From: Pseudomonadota bacterium
GTDB taxonomy: Bacteria; Pseudomonadota; Alphaproteobacteria; Rhizobiales; Rhizobiaceae
Length of the DNA: 15,190 bases
Reading direction: 5' to 3'
NCBI GenBank assembly: GCA_023388675.1
Contig: JAEWFU010000137.1
Location: 1-15,190, forward strand
A program made the translations under genes and the position numbers. Of the stretch, positions 1 to 5,583 are shown piece by piece; position 1 is the first letter of the stretch, and each line of letters opens with the position of its first letter. The notes under the pieces were generated by a model, which saw only the letters and a list, made by a program, of their open reading frames with translations, was not told the DNA's origin and made no database searches.

Positions 1-204
1 CAACATCTGCACGCTCGTCTCCATGCCGTCGTCCCCCTGCAAAGGGGCGCATCCGGAAACGAGCAATAGTCTGTTAACCCTAACGGACGGTTAACGATAG
101 GTCGTTGAAATCATTGACACTCGTTACCGCATCAGCGGGAACTTGGGCCGATTGACGCCGATGCTCTCTGGCCGCATCACGCCCTTGCCGGCCGGAGATC
201 AGTT
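1..204. other. Left-edge stretch without a complete gene
   Basis: No complete gene is visible. A short hairpin (CCCCT 34-38, AGGGG 43-47) and the 7-bp inverted repeat GTTAACC (73-79)/GGTTAAC (89-95) are present. On the minus strand an open frame running off the left edge reads LLLVSGCAPLQGDDGMETS, which resembles a lipoprotein lipobox. However, a stop lies just upstream, inside the 76-94 repeat, and there is no room for a signal peptide with a good start. It may be the 5'-truncated end of a lipoprotein gene or chance. The boxes TTGACA (114-119) and TTGACG (152-157) have no convincing -10 partner. Confidence 0.4.
76..94 (+). repeat. Left copy of a 19-bp direct repeat
   Basis: AACCCTAACGGACGGTTAA differs at only two positions from AACCGTAACGGGCGGTTAA at 2292-2310, in the same orientation. 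The copy is also a partial inverted repeat, with AACC and GGTT arms around a 7-9 nt centre, and is extended here to GTTAACC/GGTTAAC. The two copies bracket about 2.2 kb of accessory-looking sequence. They could be ends of an acquired segment, a dispersed genomic repeat, or two binding sites of one regulator. The sequence alone does not decide. Confidence 0.6.
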
Positions 205-397
205 ATGTCCAAAAACATCCTCCCGCAGCAGAAGACGCCGAAGCTGATTGTCGTCGTTGCCTTCGATCGCGACGAAGACGGCGAGTTGCAGCCCGTGTTC
301 GGGCCAGCGGAGCAGCAGAGAAGCGAACCCGGCAATAGGCGAGTATGGCGAGCCGACGGTACTGTTTCAGGCCGGCGACGTGCCCGACATGGAGTGA
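205..397 (+). pseudogene. Small hypothetical protein gene broken by internal deletion and frameshift
   Basis: An ATG at 205 follows a good ribosome site (GGAG 194-197, 7-nt spacing). The frame begins MSKNILPQQKTPKLIVVVAF and continues with an acidic DRDEDGELQPVFGP segment, which reads like a real protein. From about position 316 the frame turns into arginine-rich text ending at 414 (69 aa). In the next frame the same bases give a natural-looking tail, REANPAIGEYGEPTVLFQ followed by AGDVPDME, stopping at 397. The simplest reading is a gene that lost an internal segment not divisible by three around 316-320. I do not recognise the family and assign no function. The alternative is an intact 69-aa protein with an unusual tail, which I think less likely. 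Confidence 0.6.
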
Positions 398-401
398 GTA
401 T

Positions 402-494
402 ATGTCCAGATTGAATTGGGGGCGGCGCTTCAACGGACCCAACCCTGTGTCGCAGGCCCCATGGCGCGAAGCATCAGGCGATGTCCCATTTTAG
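402..494 (+). CDS. Possible 30-residue reading frame, unknown
   Basis: An ATG at 402 lies 4 nt after the stop of the broken gene, and GGAG (391-394) sits 7 nt before it, so translation coupled to the upstream gene is possible. The product starts MSRLNWGRRFNGPNPVSQAP and ends DVPF. It resembles the beginning of a longer protein more than a finished one, so it may also be a truncated remnant. No function can be given. The bases from 495 to 647 hold only a weak 56-residue frame without a ribosome site. Confidence 0.25.
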   Translation: MSRLNWGRRFNGPNPVSQAPWREASGDVPF

Positions 495-647
495 GTTCAG
501 AGTCGCCCGGCGCGAGGAAGTACGCTTGCTGGCCTTCGTGGGTGGATCTTTGCTAAGGAGTGCTCTCGAATATTCAACAGAGACCCGAAAGAACCAGCAC
601 GGCAGCGACCGTGACAGGCTTTCATTCTTGCGACCAAGGTGGCGAAG

Positions 648-1559
648 ATGAACAAGCCTTTTGTATCGTTGCGTCCAGAAATCACCCGGACACACGCATT
701 TGCCCTGATGGACTGGTTGGAAGACGAACGCGTGACGCGCTACCTGAGCGATTCAAGCAGCGTGTCCCGGTTTATCGCCCAGACGGTCGAACGAGCTCAG
801 ATGCCGATCCTCACACATCTGTTCAATCAGGGTGGCCGCTTCTTCATGGCCTACGACAGGAACGATAATCCGGTCGGCTTCGTCCGTCTGGTCAAGACAG
901 GCGCTGGCTGTGAAATCGTCCTCGTTGTTGGGGGCCATGACAACTGGGGGCAAGGGCTTGGCGGGAGCACCATCCGGGAAGGCTTGAAGCTTGCATTCCT
1001 CGACATGCGCGCCGAAAACGTCATTGCCAAAATCCACCCGGACAACACCCGATCGCTGAAGGGGTTCGAGCGCTGCGGCTTTTATCTCCAGAGCAAAACA
1101 CCAACGCTTAATTCGCTTTCTATGACGGCTGGTCGCTATCTTCAGCTTCTGCGCGAAGGCGCCATGGCGAGTTCGCCCGAGATCTATGTCACCGAGATCG
1201 ACAAGGCGCGGATACAGAGTCTGTTAGCGTTCGGGGAAGATGTTCCTATAGCTGACCTCGAACACGAGATCGAAAGAGCCATTATCGTTGACCCTCAGAA
1301 CGTCGCGGGGGATGTCGTGACAATGAACTCAAGGGTTGTGATCCAGTTGGACGGCGAAGAAAAGGAAGTGGCTCTTGTCTACCCGCAAGACGCTGACGAA
1401 CGCTCTGGGAAGCTATCGGTCCTTTCCGACGTCGGAGCAGCGATCCTAGGCTACCAGGAGGGCGACGCCATCGACTGGGTGGTTTCAGAGCGGACTCGAC
1501 GTATTCAGATCGAGCGGGTGATCTACCAGCCGGAATCCTCCGGTGACTTTCATCTCTGA
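648..1559 (+). CDS. Fusion of GNAT N-acetyltransferase and Rnk/GreA-C nucleoside diphosphate kinase regulator
   Basis: The 303-residue protein joins two families. Residues 5-170 form a GNAT domain: the acetyl-CoA loop is seen at 99-110 (NWGQGLGGSTIR), and NTRSLKGFERCGF (133-145) is the usual last-helix region of RimJ/RimL-like enzymes. Residues about 176-303 match Rnk: a short helical lead, GDVVTMNSRV (221-230), a VALVYP strand, LSVLSDVGAAILGYQEGD (256-273) and a YQPE..GD terminus. E. coli Rnk binds RNA polymerase through the same GreA-C/FKBP-like fold and affects nucleoside diphosphate kinase levels. The acetyltransferase substrate is unknown. I chose ATG 648, preceded by AAGG (636-639), over GTG 639. 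An internal ATG at 1164 (Met173) lies right at the domain junction after GAAGG. The gene stands alone, with a hairpin just downstream. Confidence 0.9.
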   Translation: MNKPFVSLRPEITRTHAFALMDWLEDERVTRYLSDSSSVSRFIAQTVERAQMPILTHLFNQGGRFFMAYDRNDNPVGFVRLVKTGAGCEIVLVVGGHDNWGQGLGGSTIREGLKLAFLDMRAENVIAKIHPDNTRSLKGFERCGFYLQSKTPTLNSLSMTAGRYLQLLREGAMASSPEIYVTEIDKARIQSLLAFGEDVPIADLEHEIERAIIVDPQNVAGDVVTMNSRVVIQLDGEEKEVALVYPQDADERSGKLSVLSDVGAAILGYQEGDAIDWVVSERTRRIQIERVIYQPESSGDFHL

Positions 1560-1575
1560 TTGAGGTGCAGGAAGC

Positions 1576-1606
1576 CAGCCATCGGCCTATGGCTGTTCAG
1601 TTTGAC
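1576..1606 (+). terminator. Hairpin after the GNAT-Rnk gene, weak intrinsic terminator
   Basis: CAGCCAT (1576-1582) and ATGGCTG (1589-1595) form a perfect 7-bp stem with a 6-nt loop. It begins 17 nt past the stop codon. The following bases (TTCAGTTTGACATT) are only moderately T-rich, so termination would be partial. Confidence 0.5.
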
Positions 1607-1814
1607 ATTCTGGACGGCGTGGCCGAGACATAAGTTATGCGACAGCGCCCCACATTCCTTCATGGCTGCCTACAAGTAGGCTGACTGCCTGGCGTCACTA
1701 CCTGCGAAAGCAAGAGCGACGCCAGGTTAAACCCTCACTCCCAATTCAGTTATGTCGACGTGCTGCTAGCCACCGTGCTCTGCGGCCCGACGTATGTAGT
1801 CGAGGATTACGTCA
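1607..1814. other. Non-coding stretch with hairpins and an imperfect direct repeat
   Basis: No convincing gene is seen. There are two perfect inverted repeats: GCCTAC (1668-1673)/GTAGGC (1676-1681), and CCTGGCGTC (1688-1696)/GACGCCAGG (1718-1726) with a 21-nt loop. They lie between two near-identical words in direct orientation, AGTTATGCGAC (1633-1643) and AGTTATGTCGAC (1748-1759), which differ by one inserted T. This paired word around hairpins could be the remains of a mobile-element end or a recombination site. No recombinase gene is present. Confidence 0.5.
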
Positions 1815-2021
1815 GTGACCTTCAAATACAGCTATACGTTTCCTATCAGCGGTCCGAACAAGATTCCACGCTTCAAGAAGTGGGCGGCAGAACACGCCCC
1901 TGAGATCGATGTAAGCCTCCCACCTCAGGTTCCAGTGAAGAGTGAGGCCATGACGATACGGCTCAAGTCCGTAGAGGACCGGCAGACACTGGTTTCTCGA
2001 ATAGGTGAGGCTCAACTGTAA
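1815..2021 (+). CDS. Small hypothetical protein
   Basis: A 68-residue frame starts at GTG 1815, with GAGG (1802-1805) 9 nt upstream. The product begins MTFKYSYTFPISGPNKIPRF and continues through a charged, mixed alpha/beta-looking sequence (KKWAAEHAPEIDV, then AMTIRLKSVEDRQTLVSRI). The residue mix resembles a real soluble protein and not a GC-rich shadow frame. No motif, membrane segment or family is recognised. It has no coding neighbour within 250 bases on either side, and the antisense frame (1812-2042) looks worse. Function unknown. Confidence 0.45.
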   Translation: MTFKYSYTFPISGPNKIPRFKKWAAEHAPEIDVSLPPQVPVKSEAMTIRLKSVEDRQTLVSRIGEAQL

Positions 2022-2043
2022 GCGAGCCGCAATTCTGAACATC

Positions 2044-2132
2044 AGCGAGGCGCGCTGCTTTCCGGTCGGGATCGGCTTTCAAGCAGCATGTTCCGATCCG
2101 TGCCGACGCGCCTCGCTCACCTTGCGGTGAGC
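2044..2132. repeat. Nested and overlapping perfect inverted repeats
   Basis: An 11-bp perfect inverted repeat, AGCGAGGCGCG (2044-2054)/CGCGCCTCGCT (2107-2117), encloses a second one, GGATCGG (2069-2075)/CCGATCC (2093-2099), and a small GCTT/AAGC hairpin (2075-2084). Directly after it, GCTCACC (2115-2121) pairs with GGTGAGC (2126-2132) around a TTGC loop. The last hairpin shares bases 2115-2117 with the big stem, so the two cannot both be complete. There is no T-run, so these are not simple terminators. A structured RNA, a mobile palindromic element or a protein-binding region are all possible. Confidence 0.6.
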
Positions 2133-2218
2133 GCACCTCCGCGAAGGTCTATGACCGTGCCGTTCTTGAAGCTGCCGATCGCTTTGCCGATGCGCGGTTG
2201 AAGGGTCGCGAACGGAGC

Positions 2219-2312
2219 GTTAACATCGGCGGTAACGGGCGGTAACGCGCCTTGTCTACAGGGTTGAAATATAATCCGAATTCGCAAGATCAACCGTAAC
2301 GGGCGGTTAAGG
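2219..2312 (+). promoter_or_regulatory. Repeat-rich upstream region of the aminopeptidase gene
   Basis: GTTAAC (2219-2224) is followed by two CGGTAAC words exactly 10 nt apart (2230-2236, 2240-2246). A perfect TATAAT (2270-2275) has no good -35 partner. GTAACGGGCGGT occurs at 2232-2243 and again at 2296-2307, 64 nt apart (about six helical turns), one copy on each side of the TATAAT. This arrangement resembles paired operators around a promoter. The regulator is unknown. Between 2133 and 2218 I see nothing certain, only an arginine/alanine-rich open frame. Confidence 0.4.
2292..2310 (+). repeat. Right copy of the 19-bp direct repeat
   Basis: AACCGTAACGGGCGGTTAA matches 17 of 19 bases with the copy at 76-94. 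It is built as AACCG, 7 nt, CGGTT, and so is a partial inverted repeat. It ends 48 bases before the aminopeptidase start codon. Confidence 0.6.
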
Positions 2313-2358
2313 CGCCGGGCTGGCGCCGGGTTCCGTCCGGCATCAGGAAGTCCCTCTC

Positions 2359-3735
2359 ATGCCGCTGAAACTGACCGAAAAGCCCGCGCGCGACGCACGT
2401 CCCGTTCATCTCGTCACTAAAAAGAGCTTCGAGCAGCTCGATCTCGACGACCGGTCGCGCGCCTGGGCGGCAGCCAACGGCTTTTCGGGGCAGGCGGGCA
2501 GGCTGCTGGTCCTGCCGGGCGAAGACGGTGCGGTCGCGGGCGCCCTGTTTGGCGTGGCAGCCGAACGCGGCGGCTTCGCACCGCTGGAAACGGGAACGCT
2601 CGCACGCCAGCTTCCCGACGGCGCATGGCGGTTTGCCGGGCCGGCTGGGGAACCGGAACTCGCGGCGCTGGGTCTGGCACTGGGCAGCTACAGTTTCTCC
2701 CGCTATCGCAAGAACGAGACGCCCGGGCTGGAATTCGCGATCGCCGACGGGGCAAGCCTGGAGGCTGTGCAGCGCCGGGCCGATGCGGTCTATCTCGTGC
2801 GCGATCTCATCAACACGCCGACGAGCGACATGGGCCCGGAAGCGCTGGAGGCTGCCGTGCGCAAACTGGCCAAGGCGCACAAGGCGACCGTGAAGGTGAT
2901 TGCAGGCGACGATCTCCTGAAGAAGAACTTCCCGATGATCCATGCCGTGGGACGCGCATCGGCGCAGGCGCCGCGGCTGATCGATCTCACCTGGGGCCAG
3001 AAGGACGCGCCGAAGGTCACGCTGGTGGGCAAGGGCGTGTGCTTCGACACCGGCGGCCTCGACATCAAGCCGGCCTCCGGCATGCTCCTGATGAAGAAGG
3101 ACATGGGCGGCGCGGCGAACGTGCTCGGCCTTGCGTCGATGATCATGGCGGCCGGCCTGAAGGTGAGGCTGCGCGTGCTGGTGCCGGCCGTCGAGAACTC
3201 GATCTCCGGCAACGCGTTCCGCCCCGGCGACGTGCTCCAGAGCCGCAAGGGGCCGACGGTCGAGATCGGCAATACCGATGCGGAAGGCAGGCTGGTGCTT
3301 GCCGACGCGCTAGCGCTTGCCGACGAAGAGGAGCCGCAGGTGCTGATCGACATGGCGACGCTGACGGGCGCGGCCCGTGTGGCGCTCGGGCCCGACCTGC
3401 CGCCCTTCTTCACCGACGACGAGGCGTTTGCCTCGGACCTGTCGGAAGCGTCTGCGCGCACGGCCGACCCGCTGTGGCGGATGCCGTTGTGGTCGCCCTA
3501 CGACAGGAAGCTCGCTTCCAAGGTTGCAGACGTCAACAATGTGACGTCGGACGGCTTTGCCGGCGCCGTGACGGCAGCACTGTTCCTACGCCGCTTCGTG
3601 GAGAAGGCGGGAAGCTGGACGCATTTGGACGTTTACGGCTGGAGTCCGGTCGACAGGCCCCATTGCCCGGTGGGCGGCGAGGCGCAGGGCATCCGCGCCA
3701 TCGAGGACGTGCTGGCGCGCCGCTACGGCGGCTGA
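2359..3735 (+). CDS. Leucyl aminopeptidase family protein (peptidase family M17)
   Basis: The 458-residue cytosolic metallopeptidase would remove N-terminal residues from peptides using two divalent metal ions. The catalytic part is complete: K225 and D230 in GKGVCFDTGG, K237 in DIKP, D248 in MKKDMGG, and the family signature NTDAEGRL (305-312), with D307 and E309 as metal ligands and R311 catalytic. Residues 1-170 are the poorly conserved regulatory domain. It is shorter than E. coli PepA (503 aa), as is usual for the rhizobial form. AGGAAG (2345-2350) precedes ATG 2359 by 8 nt, which supports the start. The stop lies 7 nt from the stop of the convergent tetR-type gene, and no terminator is seen there. 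It may act with the NlpC/P60 peptidase at 9108 in peptide salvage (inferred). Confidence 0.93.
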   Translation: MPLKLTEKPARDARPVHLVTKKSFEQLDLDDRSRAWAAANGFSGQAGRLLVLPGEDGAVAGALFGVAAERGGFAPLETGTLARQLPDGAWRFAGPAGEPELAALGLALGSYSFSRYRKNETPGLEFAIADGASLEAVQRRADAVYLVRDLINTPTSDMGPEALEAAVRKLAKAHKATVKVIAGDDLLKKNFPMIHAVGRASAQAPRLIDLTWGQKDAPKVTLVGKGVCFDTGGLDIKPASGMLLMKKDMGGAANVLGLASMIMAAGLKVRLRVLVPAVENSISGNAFRPGDVLQSRKGPTVEIGNTDAEGRLVLADALALADEEEPQVLIDMATLTGAARVALGPDLPPFFTDDEAFASDLSEASARTADPLWRMPLWSPYDRKLASKVADVNNVTSDGFAGAVTAALFLRRFVEKAGSWTHLDVYGWSPVDRPHCPVGGEAQGIRAIEDVLARRYGG

Positions 3736-3742
3736 AGACGGG

Positions 3743-4297
3743 CTACTGGCTCGGCGCGGCTTCGAGCAGCGTCTTCAACCGCTCGGTGACGAGGTGGAAT
3801 TCCTCGTCGGTGAGGACGTCGAGGTTGATGAGGGCCGAATTGCGCACGCCCAGCGCGACCAGGAAGATGACGATCGACAGCGCCGGATCGGCGCTGTTTT
3901 CCTTCATGCGGTCGAGCAGCTCGCGCTCGAAGCGCCGCACAGGCTTCAGGAAATCCGGGTTCTCGGCCAGTGCCGCCAGCAGGCCAGAGGGCGGCGGCTT
4001 GCTGCAATCGTGGTCCTCGACGAAAAGTTCGAGATATGCTTCCGCCAGGCCGTTGGGTTCGCCCTGCTTTTCGGCGGCACGCGTCGACAGGGTTTCCGCG
4101 AAAGTGGAGACGAACATCTCCACCACCCCTTCCATGAGCGCGGCTTTCGTGGGAAAATGATAGAGAAGTCCGCCCTTGGACGTGCCCGCCCGGGCGGCTA
4201 CGGCGTCGAGGGACAGGCTGCCGGCTCCCGATTCACGGGAGATGTCTGCCGCCGCTTCAAGGAGACGCTGCCTGGTGTTGGGTCGCTTCTCTGCCAT
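3743..4297 (-). CDS. TetR/AcrR-family repressor of the adjacent RND efflux operon
   Basis: The 184-residue protein has a typical TetR N-terminus: NTRQRLLEAAADISRESG (7-24), then the helix-turn-helix SLDAVAARAGTSKGGLLYHF (29-48), and a variable all-helical ligand domain. It is divergent from the membrane-fusion/RND genes, and a perfect 16-bp palindrome lies between them, so it most likely represses the pump and is released by a pump substrate. I chose ATG 4297 (MAEKRPNTRQ). An in-frame TTG at 4321 would add eight residues, but that codon overlaps the -35 box of the divergent promoter and has no better ribosome site. The ligand is unknown. Confidence 0.9.
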   Translation of the reverse strand: MAEKRPNTRQRLLEAAADISRESGAGSLSLDAVAARAGTSKGGLLYHFPTKAALMEGVVEMFVSTFAETLSTRAAEKQGEPNGLAEAYLELFVEDHDCSKPPPSGLLAALAENPDFLKPVRRFERELLDRMKENSADPALSIVIFLVALGVRNSALINLDVLTDEEFHLVTERLKTLLEAAPSQ

Positions 4298-4314
4298 TTC
4301 ATCTACATTCGGGG

Positions 4315-4344
4315 TTGACAATACCGTCCAGACGGTACAGTAGA
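4315..4344 (+). promoter_or_regulatory. Promoter of the RND efflux operon
   Basis: TTGACA (4315-4320) is a perfect -35 box. The -10 is weak: candidates are AGTAGA (4339-4344, 18-nt spacer) and TACAGT (4336-4341, 15-nt spacer). The spacer is filled by the palindromic operator, so a bound repressor would block RNA polymerase directly. The leader to ATG 4435 is about 90 nt. Confidence 0.65.
4322..4337. promoter_or_regulatory. Palindromic operator, probable TetR binding site
   Basis: TACCGTCCAGACGGTA is a 16-bp palindrome: two perfect 7-bp arms (4322-4328 and 4331-4337) around CA. The size and symmetry suit a TetR-family dimer. Its place between -35 and -10, and 25 bases upstream of the tetR-type start codon, suggests control of both directions. 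Confidence 0.75.
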
Positions 4345-4434
4345 TCGCGCTCGATTTGCAAGGTTATTATTGCGGCCGTTCCCCGGGATGCCGTCGATCT
4401 TGCTCGTCGGTTCCAGCCAGAAAGCCCAAGACCC

Positions 4435-5583
4435 ATGATCAAGCGCCTCCTCATCGCAATCGTACTGCTGGCTGTCCTTGCGGCAGGTGTGGTCGGATTC
4501 AACATGTTCCGGGATCAGGCGATCGAGAATTTCTTCGCCAATATGCCGGTGGCGACCGTCACGGTTTCCACGATGGAGGTCAAGCCGCAATCGTGGACCC
4601 CCTCGATCGATGCGATCGGAACGGTCAACGCGATCCGCGGCGTCGACCTGACAGTGGAAACGACGGGCATCGTCAAGGAATTGCGGTTCTCGGCCAATGA
4701 GCGCGTGGAGGCGGGCGCAGTGCTGGTGCAGCTCGACGACGCCGTGCAGCGCGCGGACCTCTTCGCCGCCCGCACCCAGGCCGATCTCGACAAGCAGGCG
4801 CTGGACCGCGCTATGGAGCTGCAGCAGCGCGGCGTCGGCTCGACGGTTTCGCTGCAAGCCGCCGAGGCGGCTGCGGCTGCTTCCGGAGCGCAGGCCGAAA
4901 AGCTTGAAGCCGTGCTGCAGCAGAAGCAGTTGCGCGCGCCGTTCGCCGGCACCGTCGGCATTCCGCGCGTCGACATCGGCCAGTATCTGTCGCCGGGCAC
5001 CAGCGTGGTGACGCTTCAGGATCTCGAGACGATGCGGGCCGACTTCACGGTGCCGGAGCAGCGGCTGAGCCAGCTCAGCATCGGCCAGCCGGTGCGCCTG
5101 ACCGTGGAGGGAGACGAGAACGAGTTGACCGGCGAGGTCGTGGGCATCGACCCGAAGGTCGATCCGTCGAGCCGTCTGGTTTCGGTCCGCGCGGCGATCG
5201 AGAATCCGGACGAGCGCCTGACCCCCGGCCAGTTCGCGCGCATCTATGTGGACATGCCGAAGGAGGATGACGTCATCGCGCTGCCGCAGACGGCCGTCGT
5301 GACGAGCCTGTACGGCGACTATGTCTATGTCGCGCGCAAGCCCGAAGCTGAAGGCGAAGGGGAGGCTGCGGCCGAAGGCGACGAAGAAAAACTCGAGGCG
5401 CGGCAGGTCTTCGTGACGGTGGGACGCAGGTCCGGAAGCCAGGTGGAAATCGCCTCCGGCCTCGAAGGCGGCGAGATGGTGGTGACCGCCGGTCAGAACC
5501 GCCTCAACAACGGCACGCCCATCGCCATCGACAACACCATCGACCCGGCCGGGCAGACGGACACACAGGCGGCGTCGAAATGA
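4435..5583 (+). CDS. RND efflux periplasmic adaptor (membrane fusion protein, HlyD/AcrA type)
   Basis: The 382-residue adaptor would link the inner-membrane pump to an outer-membrane channel. Residues 3-22 (KRLLIAIVLLAVLAAGVVGF) are an uncleaved anchor or signal, with no lipobox cysteine. The lipoyl half-motifs lie at about 70-100 and 165-195 (LRAPFAGTVGIPRVDIGQYL), a short helical hairpin at 103-163, the beta-barrel at 200-275 (TVPEQRLSQLSIGQPVRL) and the membrane-proximal domain after 276. That last domain holds an unusual acidic, low-complexity insert at 303-320, rich in Glu, Ala and Gly. The start was set at MIKRLL because upstream in-frame sequence lacks coding character; no clear ribosome site is seen. 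The stop overlaps the pump start by 4 nt (ATGA). The substrate cannot be deduced. Confidence 0.92.
   Translation: MIKRLLIAIVLLAVLAAGVVGFNMFRDQAIENFFANMPVATVTVSTMEVKPQSWTPSIDAIGTVNAIRGVDLTVETTGIVKELRFSANERVEAGAVLVQLDDAVQRADLFAARTQADLDKQALDRAMELQQRGVGSTVSLQAAEAAAAASGAQAEKLEAVLQQKQLRAPFAGTVGIPRVDIGQYLSPGTSVVTLQDLETMRADFTVPEQRLSQLSIGQPVRLTVEGDENELTGEVVGIDPKVDPSSRLVSVRAAIENPDERLTPGQFARIYVDMPKEDDVIALPQTAVVTSLYGDYVYVARKPEAEGEGEAAAEGDEEKLEARQVFVTVGRRSGSQVEIASGLEGGEMVVTAGQNRLNNGTPIAIDNTIDPAGQTDTQAASK

Noticed and set aside
74..95. CtrA-type site (TTAA-N7-TTAA) at the GTTAACC/GGTTAAC pair
   Set aside because: The TTAA words are 13 nt apart, not 7, so the CtrA consensus is not met.
481..651. A 56-residue frame (MSHFRFRVARREEVRLLAFV...) ending over the GNAT-Rnk start
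   Set aside because: No ribosome site, Arg-rich composition with no recognisable features; the overlap with ATG 648 may be chance.
2252..2275. TTGTCT and TATAAT as a complete promoter
   Set aside because: The spacer is only 12 nt, too short for a usual sigma-70 promoter; only the -10 word is kept as suggestive.
3736..3742. A bidirectional terminator between the aminopeptidase and the tetR-type gene
   Set aside because: The gap is 7 nt; the only nearby hairpin (GCCGC/GCGGC) is short, inside coding sequence and has no T-run.
2625..4160. A 511-residue plus-strand frame crossing the aminopeptidase and the tetR-type gene
   Set aside because: Arg/Gly/Ala-rich out-of-frame text in the M17 gene; it also runs antisense through the TetR gene.
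4298..4321. TTG 4321 as start of the TetR protein
   Set aside because: The codon overlaps the -35 box of the divergent promoter and the extra residues are not typical of TetR N-termini.
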